This document shows positions 24,303-35,640 of a DNA stretch of 64,000 nucleotides, piece by piece. Within the stretch, counting starts at the first letter, position 1, and every line of letters begins with the position of its first letter. The notes beneath the pieces are model-generated. The model saw nothing but the letters and a program-made list of their open reading frames with translations. It was not told where the DNA came from and made no database searches. Origin of the DNA: Chaenocephalus aceratus (taxonomy: Eukaryota; Chordata; Actinopteri; Perciformes; Channichthyidae); NCBI GenBank assembly GCA_023974075.1, contig CM043798.1, forward strand, positions 2,509,527-2,573,526. Direction: 5' to 3'. A program made the position numbers and the translations under genes.

Positions 24303-24480
24303 AATATCACTTAGCTGACACTTTTATCCAAAGCCACTTGCATACATGTCATTACATGGCAGCCTACGGGAGCAATTTAGGGTCAAGAGTGTCACCCAAC
24401 ATGTTGTCAGGAGGTGGGATTGAAATGCTGACCCCTGATCTTGAGAACAACGCATTAACCCCCTATGCCACGATACCGCC
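24303..24480 (-). mobile_element. Diverged SINE, minus strand
   Basis: Begins with the tail (GACACTTTTATCCAAAGCCA) and ends in a tRNA-like head, reading GTGGCATAGGGGGTTAATGC on the minus strand. The A box is eroded. It is related to 19952-20127 but older. Confidence 0.6.
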
Positions 24481-24484
24481 AACC

Positions 24485-25485
24485 AAACAGACTTATCGTT
24501 CTTAAATATTTCACAGAGCACCTGCTCTACTGTATACAGTAAGTCATTTAGCTTTAGCCATGTTTTATTCTGGTATCATTGTTCAGTCTGACTGACTCTG
24601 CCCTTACCTTATCTCACCCAGCACTACTTAAAGGGGTGTATTCTCATGATGTGTTCCATACATGTGCATCTCTCAACCCTTAGGAATCAATACCAAGGAA
24701 CTGTCAGTGGAGCAGGTTCCATAGAGGCTGTTGGTGTGAAATGACTCTTTGGAACAGTCAGCCATCATGGGAAGTAAAGTGTTTGCTCTACAGGGAACAA
24801 CCATGTAACTATTTTAACCCTTGCATGCCTTATGTTGCCTTTCATCTCTGTTCTCCGATAACCTAATCTCTTATATATTCCCCCGCCTCTTAAGGATAAT
24901 GTTGGGCGACTAAAACTCGACTGATTTAGATGTTAATACAGTTCAGAAACTGCTTCCTGATAATCCCAAATAAACATGATGACATTTGAAATGACGGCTG
25001 GCATTTGTAGCTGCTGACAACCTAGTTGCTGTACAAAATCACACTTGGCTCTGTGTGAGGAATTGCCTTATGTTGTTCCATTAAAATGCGTCAACATAAT
25101 ATATAGTTTCTGTTGTTTAGCTCTGTAACCTTGATGACGATGTCCTTCTCTGCACAGTCAGTGGAAAGCCCCGCAAATGTGTATACAGTTTATTGTGTAC
25201 CCAAATCGCCTGAATAACAGGCTCAAAAGCATTGACACTACATTTAAATCCTTCTATATATATGTTTTTTCATATTTTTCTCATCCAAGCCAAAATATAA
25301 CAGCCTTATGTGTTTTAACTTTAGCTATTACTGTGTTCATAATCACCTTATATTAGACATATCTTTACATGTTTACCCTTTTAAGCGTGTTTAGTACAAT
25401 GGCTACAAAACATAGACTGGCAGTTACTTTTCCCAGATAAAGGATGTCTCCAGCACATTGATAATACTCCAGCAACATGTAGCCA
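24485..25485. other. Unassigned DNA, no gene seen
   Basis: No coding frame, tandem array or inverted termini could be supported; it may be intron or intergenic sequence. Confidence 0.35.
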
Positions 25486-25489
25486 AATA

Positions 25490-25880
25490 CTCAAATGAAA
25501 CAATTCTGTAGGAGATGATCAATAGTGGAGAAAAGCTGCTTGGAGTTTCCAGAATGTTTACTGATGATGTCGGAGTAGAATTGAGACCGTGCTTTTTTGA
25601 GTGACTGTGAGTAGGTTTTTTGATGATCCTGATAATCTGTGAACAGTGAGTCCAGATCGTGCGAGACGCCGCTCGAGTACACGCCCAGCTGCCTTCATGC
25701 TACGTAGCTCTGCAGTGAACCAGGGGGCTGAGCGGGAGAAGCTGACTGTTCGCGTTTTCAGTGGGGCGTGGAGATCCAGGACAGCACTCAGGGTTTTGTC
25801 GTAGCATTCCACTGATTCACTGACTGTTGTGACATTTGCAGGAGGGGGGGGGGGGGGTTGCTGCAGGTCCAAAGTCATGA
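25490..25880 (-). pseudogene. LINE fragment, endonuclease-RT linker region
   Basis: Two overlapping minus-strand frames carry consecutive parts of a LINE ORF2. The first has KTRTVSFSRSAPWFTAELRS, MKAAGRVLERR and GLTVH. The second has DLDSLFTDYQDHQKTYSQSL, ARSQFYSDII and NSKQLFSTIDHLLQ. This order is typical of the segment between the endonuclease and the reverse transcriptase in L2/Rex-type LINEs of fish. A frameshift separates the two parts. A run of G at about 25843-25858 gives a spurious poly-Pro. No catalytic domain is included. It is dead. Confidence 0.75.
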
Positions 25881-25884
25881 TGTC

Positions 25885-27765
25885 TGTGAGAATGTGTTTC
25901 AGATTTCTGAAATGGATTTGACGGTTAGGCTTGATGTGGTGAGCTCGGGCACGGATACAAAAGCATCCTTCTGCTATGATATGTTTCTCTATAAAAATGT
26001 GCTGGTACTATCCGACAGAGATCATGAGTGAAAGAAGGGCATGTGTTCCTGTAACACGAAAATACACCTGGAGTTACATCAGTGTTTGTTCTGTGACCTT
26101 TGTAACAGATATTACTGTAAATAACAATAACGCTCAGCGATTCCAAAGGACAGCACACATCCGATCCATCTTCCACAGCTATTTGAAAAGCAGAGACACA
26201 AACTGACATGTGAGAGCGATTACATTCACAACCTCTCCACTTTAATGAAGGGATCCATAAAGCATTGTCGCCTAAATAAACTGTTTTCCCTCAACCATAT
26301 ATCTTCTAATCCTTTTAGTGGCCAGCAGCCAGAGATTCAGTGGACACTGCTGAATAATGTATACTCCCCTCTGTGCTGAAATGAGGACTGAGTCTTGCCG
26401 TGTACAAAATAAAGGTGAAGCTTAAATTGACTTTAAGTTAGCTTCCAAAGAGCTACAAATGTATCGGCTGCCCCTCCCCCGCACAACTTGTACTCGTGTC
26501 ACCATCTGTACTGCAGGATTTATTGGCATAAACTGTGGAGGCTTTAGGGCCTCACCTAATTTGTGCGGGGGATACAAGATTCAATGGTGGTGGTGGTGGT
26601 GGGGGGGGGGAACAACTCAGTTTTGATTTAGTTAACAAACTCCAGGCTGTAATTAGGCAGTGCAACATTGTTTCAGAATGTCCATATTCCTTCAATGGAG
26701 CCAATGTCCCCAGTAACCTGTCACTGAGGCCTCTCTGAGCTGCTGCAGTGCATGTGCTCATGTTCCTGACCAGTGGCGTCACCTGGCCTGGGCATTCGGG
26801 GCTTTAGCCCCACATGTTTTTTCTGTAGCCCCGGACAATTCTCCCTCAATAATATAATCAGGGGTGCACATAACTAACGCAGGTACGCATGCGCGGCAAA
26901 CATCTGAATTGCATAACGTCACTTGTCTCACTACGCGCCTTTGCGTACCTCAAAACATCAAAACAAACACATATTTCGTCTACACGTGTTTCTTGTCAAC
27001 ACTCAATGGAGTAAACTACGAGACATGTAAACAAAAACAAAGACATTAAGCAGCTACATTGCCTGTTTCGCTCCCTGCTAAAAACCTTCTGACTTTCTGT
27101 GACTGACTGAAAAATATAAATGTATGTCCCTAATGTCATTCTAATACTGCTGCCCTTCAGTTTCCTTCGCTCTGTCCTTCCTGTGTCACGTTGCTGAGCA
27201 GGACATCAGCAGTAAAGGCCGATCATTACGTAATGCAACTTGTCTCCACATTTAGCAACACATTGCAGGAGCTAATATTGGAGTGAAACATAACAATATT
27301 AAAGGGGATCATTTTAGCTTTCAGTGGTAAACAAGTGCCACATTCTATGTTTATCAGAAACATCACACTCAGAGCCCCAGAGGGAGGTAACCAAGTTCAC
27401 AGTCAGAGCTAATGACACCATCTGGCTGGTGGGTGTGGATCCTTCATTAAGACTGACCCTCGATGTGATTACTATTCACACTTTGAAACATGTTTTGTGG
27501 GAAAATCAAAGTAAAAACTGGGTAACCCAGAAATAGACAGTTGGAGATGTGGATGCTGAGGTGCAGGAGAGCCACTGGGCTGTGGGAACCACACTCTGCT
27601 GGCTGGAGAGGAGGAGGAGAGGAGAGGAGGAGAGGAGGAGAGGAGGAGAGGAACAGCTGGGCTGTGAGCATTCATGTTGGAGGCTGAACATCTGATGCTA
27701 CAGAGAGGCAGCGCATGACTCACACCGCTGAAAGCTCAGTGGGAGGCGTGCAGCCGACACAATTA
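25885..27765. other. Unassigned DNA with short G-rich and GGA tracts
   Basis: No gene is supported. Features seen: a GGTGGT/G-run tract (26585-26611), a hAT-like end fragment CCAGTGGCGTCACCTGGCC (26770-26788) without a partner, and a GGAGAGGAGGAGA-type tract (27605-27652). Confidence 0.35.
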
Positions 27766-27766
27766 G

Positions 27767-27767
<1 letters not shown>

Positions 27768-27834
<67 letters not shown>
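27768..27834 (+). repeat. (CA)n microsatellite
   Basis: About 66 bp of pure CA. His/Thr and Cys/Val frames across it are artefacts. Confidence 0.95.
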
Positions 27835-27835
<1 letters not shown>

Positions 27836-28540
27836 CTTCTTGGCTCTCCTTCAGGCCGGGACAGAACAGCCAAATCATGCTGGATTGGAGTTGGTTGCTG
27901 TCAGGCCACAGGTTGAGCCGTCTCCACCCCTCCAATCCACCAAGTTGAAAAGATACACAGCCTTAGTCAATAGATTAGAGCCGAGCAGTCTCCATCATAA
28001 TGGTGGATATGTTAACACAAAAGCTACACATCCGTAGCCCGCTGGAGGTAAATGGCTGATATGGACGTAGGCGAATACTCATGTGAAGCAAGCAGTGGAG
28101 GTGTGTGTGATGTCAACATCAGGCCGTGTGTAGGAGGGGGGTTCAGTCGCCTCAACACCGAGGTAATGCTGTTGCAGTGACATTCCTGAATTAACCTTTC
28201 ACAGTTTGAATAGAAAATGATGAACATGTATGAAAAAAACACATTGCAGAGAAACCCAGCTGAGCTTTATAAATAGATAACATACAAATGCACCAACACA
28301 CAGATTTTCCAAGCATCAGAAAAAATAACATTTCCTTTCCCACCTACTACAAAGTTGGCAAACTCATTTCCCATTAATCCTGTTCCTGTTCCTGTGAACA
28401 GAAATATCTGGATGCTGCTCTTAATCTCATGTTTCAACCTGTATGAACCAAACGTATTCTTTTTAAATACGTCTTTCTTAAAAGACAACTTTAAGACTGA
28501 GGAATAAATATACATTTGAAAAGAAAACCTTGCGGCTTAC

Positions 28541-28666
28541 CACTTGGGGAGTGATGCTTCCAGATGACGTTGGCCTCAGGCCGGCCCGCCCCCAGACACA
28601 TCAGACTGACCGGGCTGCCCTCGTTCACCGTGACGTCCTTCGATATGTTGGTGATCTTGGCGGGTA
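28541..28666 (-). CDS. Internal exon of an IgLON-family cell-adhesion gene
   Basis: IgLON proteins (LSAMP, OPCML, NTM, NEGR1, IGLON5) are GPI-anchored neuronal surface proteins with three immunoglobulin domains that guide neurite contact. This exon encodes [18 protein letters not shown], then [16 protein letters not shown]: the start of the second Ig domain with its B-strand cysteine and C-strand tryptophan. It ends at the point where IgLON genes place an intron. The acceptor is a pyrimidine tract plus CAG (28670-28667) and the donor is GTAAGC starting at 28540. Length is 126 bp with phase 1 at both ends. No other exon of the gene was found in the window, consistent with the very long introns of this family. 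GAGRPEANV differs from the common AIGRPEP. I infer OPCML/NTM/LSAMP-like but cannot choose among paralogues. Confidence 0.85.
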
Positions 28667-28928
28667 CTGAGGGGAGAGAGAGAATCACCATTGATGTGTT
28701 TTGCTTAATTAATGACACGTGAGCAAAGGGCTTGCTATTCAGCGTGATCAGAAGCTCGGGGACTCTATTAGCACGACACGAGCTGACACACGTGACAGTC
28801 CTCGGCTCGCCGTGGTGTTATACATGATTGATTTGCTTCATCCTGCATCCTGCCACGCCGCCCATTAGACAAGCATCACCCTGATTTAGAGTAAGATACC
28901 ACTTCATCTCCCTGACTGGACCAGCTCT

Positions 28929-28974
28929 GTGCGTGTGTGTGTGTGCGTGCGTGCGTGCGTGTGTGTGTGTGTGC
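28929..28974 (+). repeat. (TG)n/(CG TG) microsatellite
   Basis: TG repeats with periodic TGCG units, about 46 bp, roughly 260 bp from the IgLON exon. Confidence 0.9.
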
Positions 28975-29809
28975 TGTTGTAAATGTAATTTCCTGAAATC
29001 CAGGGTCAATGTTTTCCTTCTTCACTGTAATGTAATGGCGTCTTAATTGTAAGATCTTTAGTGAAACGGACACGACAGCAGTGCATTGAAGATACTTCCA
29101 CATTACCTTATTCCTTGTGGCTCCAGACAGTTTAGCTCTGTATTTAAATCAAATCTAAATTATTTAAATGTTTGCAACTTAGAAAATGGTTGGAGTTTTA
29201 CAGTAGACACAACCAGCAATCGTATTGTCATTACATTTATATTTATTTAGGGCAACTACACAACACTGGATATTTACTTTTAATTGTTTTGTTTTGTTAA
29301 ATCATATTTTGAAGCAGAATGAGGTCTTCACTCTGTGTGCACACGGTCAGCTTGGTGCACAGACACCAATAATGTTAGGGTAGTAAATTAGAAGTACATT
29401 AAGTGTTACTTTCCCTTTTTATGAATACATAATTATTTAAACCAATGGGACCTTTTTTATTTCAGAGCAGCTTACGCACCGGACTAAGAGGTGTCGTGGT
29501 GGTGTTCACAGCCTGGAATTATGATGTTAAAGCCTGAGCTTAAATGTGATTAGGAGTGCTATTATTCAATACCATCATGTAAAACATAATTTAACAACAC
29601 AGACATATAGTAACTAATATATTACATATTAATAGAACAAATGCTTTGATTTATATATTATTAATATAAATAACATGTGATGAATAAATGCATGTTGTGT
29701 GCCAGCGGATCAGGGTCTCAGGGACCTTTGAGTCTAACCGTGAATTAGCATGCAAAGCTAACGCTCAATGGTGTGTTTAGGACACTGTGTGCAGATTCCA
29801 CTGTAATAG

Positions 29810-29965
29810 GATAGTTGAAAGCAATACTATTTTAAATATTAAAAATATTAGGGTCATATTCATATTATTGTTTTCAACTAACCTAATACGGTTATGTGAA
29901 ATGTGTCGACATTTCACCCTTAATTAAAGCAACGTTTCAGTTGTTTCAGTGCCATCGCTGCAGCA
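29810..29965. repeat. Dispersed repeat, copy 1
   Basis: It shares ATAGTTGAAAGC, then TTTCAACTAACCTAATAC, GGTTATG and CAACGTTTC with 33035-33180. Each copy is a loose palindrome (AGTTGAAAGC against GCTTTCAACT). It is likely a short foldback or MITE family. Confidence 0.45.
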
Positions 29966-31223
29966 CGACTACATGTCTCCTTTAGTGGAAATAAATGAGC
30001 TATGGAGTCCTTCTTTAGTAATTACTTGTAGCTGACGCTCCATTTCTCCCACACATTACATTAAGGATAAGATAACAGAACTGCTGAAAAAATGAAACGT
30101 ATTATGAGGAGGACAATTACACGCAACAGTCATTCCATAAAATGAAACCAGTTTAGCCACAGCCATTTAGAATAGATTGCCTTCATCCCAACAAATACAT
30201 CTGCTCAACAGGGTCACACGTTATTTTAGAAATACACCCTATGCACCGCAACACTGTTTAATAACCATGGTTAACACATGGAGAACTGATCTACAATGCA
30301 TGTTGTTTTAACTGTGTTTTGGATGCACACATCTTTATGATATATACTATGCATGTGTACACTTACTACATTGTATTCAGCATTTTTAAGTAATCATTCG
30401 TAACATATTTATTAATGTTTCATAGAAAGATGGACCAGTAGCACTTGGTTCATGTAAATGTTGCGCCTGTCACCACACTCAACTTGGTGATGAAGTGTAC
30501 TCACACACGTGTACACTGTTCTTCACGACCGCAGTGAGGTGGGAAGGAAAACACCAGAAGGCAGCACAAACAAAATGATGCTGTTGAAGATGCAGAAATG
30601 TAATGTGGTGTTCTATTTATCATTCCCTGCAGACCACTTGGTCTCACCAAAGTACTCACAAGAACAAGTAACACCCATTTGCAACGTGTTGCCCTTTTCT
30701 ACATGAATACTCAATAGACAAAGTGAATTCAATGCAAGTTAACAGACGGGTGACAGTTGGCAGAACACACATGTAGCATCCAGCTTCCTTTTCAGGACAG
30801 ACTGAGGCTTCCTCTGCCTCCACGTTATCTGTGCTGTGTTGAAACCCGGGTCATTGGTGCGTTTCACAATGATGTGGAATGCTACCAAGCACACGTGTAT
30901 TTATTTGTGTATCTAACATCAAAATGTGTCTTTTGTTGCGGGGCAGAATATCTCACTTGGACTAATTTTAACCCTCCGGCTGTGTTAGGGTCAAATCTGA
31001 CCGATGTACTACTTCCATCAATCATACATATTGTGTTCTACATGTGATCGCCTCAAGGCCTTATGATATCCTAAACAGTAAGCATTGTTGATCACCACTG
31101 TCATTCTTCGTGCTTTCTTTGGTCACTTTCGTTAAACCTATTGAATGGGTTAGATGATGTTCATCCATCGGACACAGCCACCAATTGGAGGGTTAAGTCT
31201 GTGTAGTGTCTCGTCAATTATGT

Positions 31224-31668
31224 TAAGTTGTGTCATGTTTGTGTTCGTCATGTTCATGTTAGTTTATGTTCCACTTCCTGTTTTATGTTGTACTCCCCTT
31301 GTCTCATTCCAGGTCCCTTTACTTCCTGCTCTGGTCCCTTTTCCACCATCGTCAGTGTTTGCCCCGCCCCTGATTGTTTCCACCTGTGCCCGCTTACCTC
31401 ATGTATATATTGTCCTGTCTCCCCTTGTTAGTTGTCGGTTCGTCTTGTTCATTGACCCAAGAAGCCAGATCCCAGCCATTGCTTAAAGAGATTCGGTGTT
31501 TTGCCTTTTTCCCTCCATGAGAGCGCTTTACTTTTGTCATGTTGTTATTTGCTCTAAAAGAGTGGTTTTGTTTTTTGCAAGTAAAGATTATTTTTCTTCA
31601 AACCTTTTTTGTCTCTGGCTTGTGCATTTGAGTCCTCCAAGCTATTGAGTCAAGGTTCCTAACAGTCT
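31224..31668 (+). repeat. Possible solo LTR
   Basis: The block starts TGTCATGTTTGTG and ends CCTAACA. It is rich in CCTG/CTTCCTG motifs and has a TATATATTGTC box near 31405, like solo LTRs of fish Ty3/Gypsy elements. No clean 5-bp target duplication is seen, so this is tentative. Confidence 0.3.
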
Positions 31669-33034
31669 GATGTTAAACCAAAGAAAATAAAAAACATTTG
31701 AAACCTTTTTGATAATTAGGCAATTGAAAAAAAAAACATTAATTGATTAATGGATACGAAAATAGCACACTGAGGGGCTCATCCAAAGGGGAACATATGT
31801 TCATTATCCATGTCTGTTTTAATGTGTTTGTCTCTTTTTATCTCTTCCCTGATCTTCAAAGATAAATTATGTTAACATTTGCTTTACTTGTTCCAGAACA
31901 TCGAGACCAAACATATTTTACTGTAAAGAGTTTTACAACACAATTAATTTTGATGCTGTTCTTCAAAAGTGGTCTGGTCCAGGTTTTGTCCCTTAAACCA
32001 TAACATCATTCCTTTTCTCACCAACATCTGTTCCGAACACATTGTGTTGAACTTAGCCAGTGTATATTCAAATTGAAACCCCCAAAAGGTTTCAAGAGCC
32101 TCTATAATGCAACCAACTGCAACACGAAAGCTGCTGATGTGTGTGGTTATGTGATGAATGATCAGCTGGTGTAGTGTAAGGTGATAACAGCTGTTTTGTA
32201 GGCATGAGCGGGGGTTGGTATTAGGTCCATATGCTGTATATCTGCCACAGTCCTCCAGATACTGTGTGTTGGATTGCAGCACCAGGAGAGTGGGACACCT
32301 TTTGATTTCTTAATATTGGTAGGTGTGTACAGATTTAGAGACTAAGATCCAACACAGTCCCTTCACAGTCAATATTGTAACTAAATGAATATAATTTATA
32401 ATTTTTTTATAAACTACTAATACTTTAAAGTGGGACTAGTTTCCAAAATGTTCCGTAAACCAGGACCTGTAAGGATAGCTGTGAATCAATCCAATATCTT
32501 TCCTGCTAAACCTGATGGCAGAACGCTTCCATTTACAGCAGTTAGACTTGTGGCACAGAACTAATGTGGTGATGATTCTTTGAGGGCACAATGCAACGCG
32601 TGGTTCCTCTCAGGAAGGCTCTGAACAGGGGATGAGGAGGCTGCTATTTGGAGGTGAAGCAGCCCCCCCCCTCAGACACACTGACCCCCGGCAGAGATGT
32701 GGGAACAGGCGTCTGTGTATGTGACTGACGGTCCTCCAGCTTAATAATGCCAGTGGCAAGGTGATTAGAAAAACAACTCTCCTGCCACCGAGGCTGCTGG
32801 GGGATGTGACTGGGGCCGGGGACACGTCACTCTTCATGACGGCACGACCAAGGTGCTGCAGCCAACAATTAATTAGACAATAGAAATCAAGGCGCTTCCC
32901 AAAGATAAAAAGGATGCTTTCTCTGGGTGAGTATTTTATCTCCAGTCTGCTGTCATTGTGCCGGTAAACACAGAAAGAAGTGAAACATTGACTTTAATTA
33001 ATTGTTTTGCTAAAAAAAAATCACATAACTGTAT

Positions 33035-33180
33035 TGGGTTAGTTGAAAGCCATTATATTAAGTTGAACCTAATATTTTGTTATTTAAACATATTATTGCT
33101 TTCAACTAACCTAATACAGTTATGATACATCTGTTGACATAATACATTTAATTGGAGTCAACGTTTCCGTTATTTCAGTG
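33035..33180. repeat. Dispersed repeat, copy 2
   Basis: Partner of 29810-29965, with the same internal inverted GTTGAAAGC / GCTTTCAAC pair and the same right flank ending in TTATTTCAGTG. Confidence 0.45.
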
Positions 33181-33189
33181 TGCTTCATT

Positions 33190-33750
33190 CACACAGAGGG
33201 CAGAAGTTCGACATGTCTGTTAGAATATGAATCATACCTTAATGGCAGTCCTCCAGTCAGACAATACAATGGTGACGTATGTGGGAGATTTTTTTTAGCT
33301 TCAACTTTTGAGGATAAAGAAAAAGTGTTAAAGTCAGAGCAATTCAAAACAAGACGTTTTGACAGGAGGCTGGGTAGCATCATCCTGCCTGTGACAAAAG
33401 GGTGATGCTATTCTGGTATTCAAATAATTTACTTGGGTAAGGTAAAAACATAGCACAGAATGATCAACCTTAGGAAGTAAAAGGGTACAAATGTATCTTT
33501 AGAAAAATGTACTTGAACACAATTGTAACTGCTAATAGCCAATATGTCTCCCTTAAGTAAGTACCTGTCATGCTTCAACACTGAGATTGTGCAGTTTTTA
33601 AACCAGAGGCTAAAATCAAGAATGATACCATTAATGCCCCTTTTCCACCAAACCGGTTCCAGTTCAAGATCTGTTTTTGTGCTTTTCTGGTGCTTAACTG
33701 GTTCTTCTCTGTAGCCCCACTTGTGTTTCCACCGCCCAGAGCCCGACTGG
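33190..33750. other. Unassigned DNA, no gene seen
   Basis: There is no supportable gene. The part near 33420-33530 has TACTTGGGTAA and GTACAAATGTATC motifs of a widespread short fish repeat, too diverged to delimit. Confidence 0.3.
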
Positions 33751-33755
33751 TGCTG

Positions 33756-34182
33756 CTCACGGCAGAGTTTAGTCTACTGACTCACGGCAGAGTTTAGTCT
33801 ACCGTTAACTCACGGCAGAGTTTAGTCTACTGACTCACGGCAGAGTTTAGTCTACTGACTCACGGCAGAGTTTAGTCTACCGTTAACTCACGGCAGAGTT
33901 TAGTCTACTGACTCACGGCAGAGTTTAGTCTACCGTTAACTCACGGCAGACTTTAGTCTACTGACTCACGGCAGAGTTTAGTCTACCGTTAACTCACGGC
34001 AGAGTTTAGTTTACTGTTAACTCACGGCAGAGTTTAGTCTACCATTAACTCACGGCAGAGTTTAGTCTACCGTTAACTCACGGCAGAGTTTAGTCTACTG
34101 ACTCACGGCAGAGTTTAGTCTACTGACTCACGGCAGAGTTTAGTCTACCGTTAACTCACGGCAGAGTTTAGTCTACCGTTAA
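33756..34182 (+). repeat. Minisatellite, 16 units of 25 and 28 bp
   Basis: Units start CTCACGGCAGAGTTTAGTCT and end either ACTGA (25 bp, 7 units) or ACCGTTAA and variants (28 bp, 9 units). 7 x 25 plus 9 x 28 equals the 427-bp length exactly. Point variants are few (CAGACTTT in unit 8, TTACTGTTAA in unit 10, ACCATTAA in unit 11), so the array is young or homogenised. Confidence 0.95.
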
Positions 34183-34203
34183 CCAGCAGTGGGGGGACCT
34201 TTA

Positions 34204-34349
34204 GCGTACAGGAGCTCCAACAAGCCGTTTAGGTGAATACACATACTTTACAGAGATGCTGTTTGAGAAACCAATGTGAGTTTGGAAAATTGCACAATAT
34301 AAATCTATTCTAGTAGACCGTAGAAATGACCATGACATGCAACCTTTAA
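34204..34349 (-). mobile_element. Partial TTAA-family MITE abutting the minisatellite
   Basis: Nearly the same as 2956-3109 (GGAGCTCCAACAAGCCGTT, GAAAATTGCACAATATA). It ends CCATGACATGCAACCTTTAA with the TTAA intact. The left end is cut off close to the last minisatellite unit. Confidence 0.6.
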
Positions 34350-35640
34350 ATTCACATAAATGTCCAAGAAAAAAAGGCAATTTCTCACATATTATTACGG
34401 CCCACATAGTAAGTACATCACCTTAATCACCACCTTACAAGCATCTTATGGCACATGTGTAAAATAAGTGGCATTCACTCTTTTTCACAGTTAGGGAGAT
34501 GACTGGCGCTGCATGGAGTCCACCATAGAGGTGTATGCTGGAGTTTACCCACTTAGGTTCACTCTAATAGTCATTTAAATGTTCATCACTCAGTCAGTCT
34601 TGTTCTGTATTTATATTGTATGACTTGCATGTCAGAAAAAGCTGCTTCACAAAAGGTCTGTAGAACCAAATAAAGCAGACATTTTCAGTGCTGCTTGGTG
34701 AAGGTTCATATCGTTTTCTGGGTCTACAAGGCTCCAGAAATGTTGTGAGTTTTGCTGAGACTTAAGCTAAACATGATTTTGGATATTTATAACCTCCATC
34801 TCCACAGGATTGACACTGAACAGTGCAGCCATCTTCTTATTTTTCTTCGTCTTGACATGAAATTATAAACCATAATAAATCAATTGTATAGGTCTAGCCT
34901 CCCTGCCTATCTGTGTGTGAAATTGTTCCATCCTCACAAACAAAAAACTAATACTTCTGCAGTCTAGCTGCATCTTCTAGCTACGGCCTTCTGTTAAGAA
35001 AGGACACTGAATGTCCTGAATGTGTCACACACACATGACTTAAGTCTGAACACAGCAGACAACAGGAGTATTTACAACAGCATATAAAAACAAAAATAGT
35101 GCATGTGGGTGCACACTCACATTCTCTGTCTCACTGTTACATAAATCCCATGAATGTATGAGATTAAGTTAACTTCATCATATCTCAATCAGTGTTTAAG
35201 TGAATAATAACATTTCTATCAGGTTACTATCAGCCTGTCACTCATTATTTTTAGGGAGGGGGCGGGGTTTGGAGGAACGGAGAGGAGACGGTGATCGCGG
35301 AAGCTTTTTTCCTCCTGCCTTCACAAACTGTACACACGTATTTATCAACTGAAAATAGTGCAATCCAAGACTTGATTAAATCCACCAAAAACCTGACATG
35401 GTGCTAACGCAAGTATGTTTTAAAACATAAATCCATGTGTGTCTGAGCCGCAGGGTCCGTGTACGTTTTGTCAGTTTGATTTTTCGTTTAAACCAAAAAA
35501 AAAGAAAAATGAAAACACCAGCCTTTTTCCATTTTTTATTTAAAACGGAAAAACGGAAAACCAAAGCCTTTTTTCCGTTGTTGTTGTCTGAATCCAAAGA
35601 CGGATAACGAGAAACCTAATACAAAAAATATGTACATTTT
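34350..35640. other. Unassigned DNA, no gene seen
   Basis: No gene or bounded repeat could be supported. There is an A-rich stretch near 35490-35570. Confidence 0.35.

Larger units (their letters stand above)
28670..33000. other. Probable intron of the IgLON gene; single-copy-looking DNA
   Basis: No further exon could be supported. Noted: a TG/CG-rich microsatellite (28929-28974), a diverged repeat (about 29810-29960) that recurs at 33035-33180, and an LTR-like block (31224-31668). By orientation, earlier IgLON exons should lie at coordinates above 28670, here or beyond the window. Confidence 0.4.

Noticed and set aside
28541..28718. A complete small gene from the methionine at 28718
   Set aside because: The upstream part of that frame is intron with a pyrimidine tract and CAG acceptor; the coding part is an internal exon.
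31154..31486. A 110-codon hydrophobic membrane protein
   Set aside because: The frame runs through a pyrimidine-rich LTR-like block, and its Val/Leu/Pro composition follows from that base composition.
33756..34182. CRISPR-like array
   Set aside because: Units are directly adjacent without unique spacers, so it is an ordinary minisatellite in a vertebrate genome; the same holds for 53571-54220 and 50269-52755.
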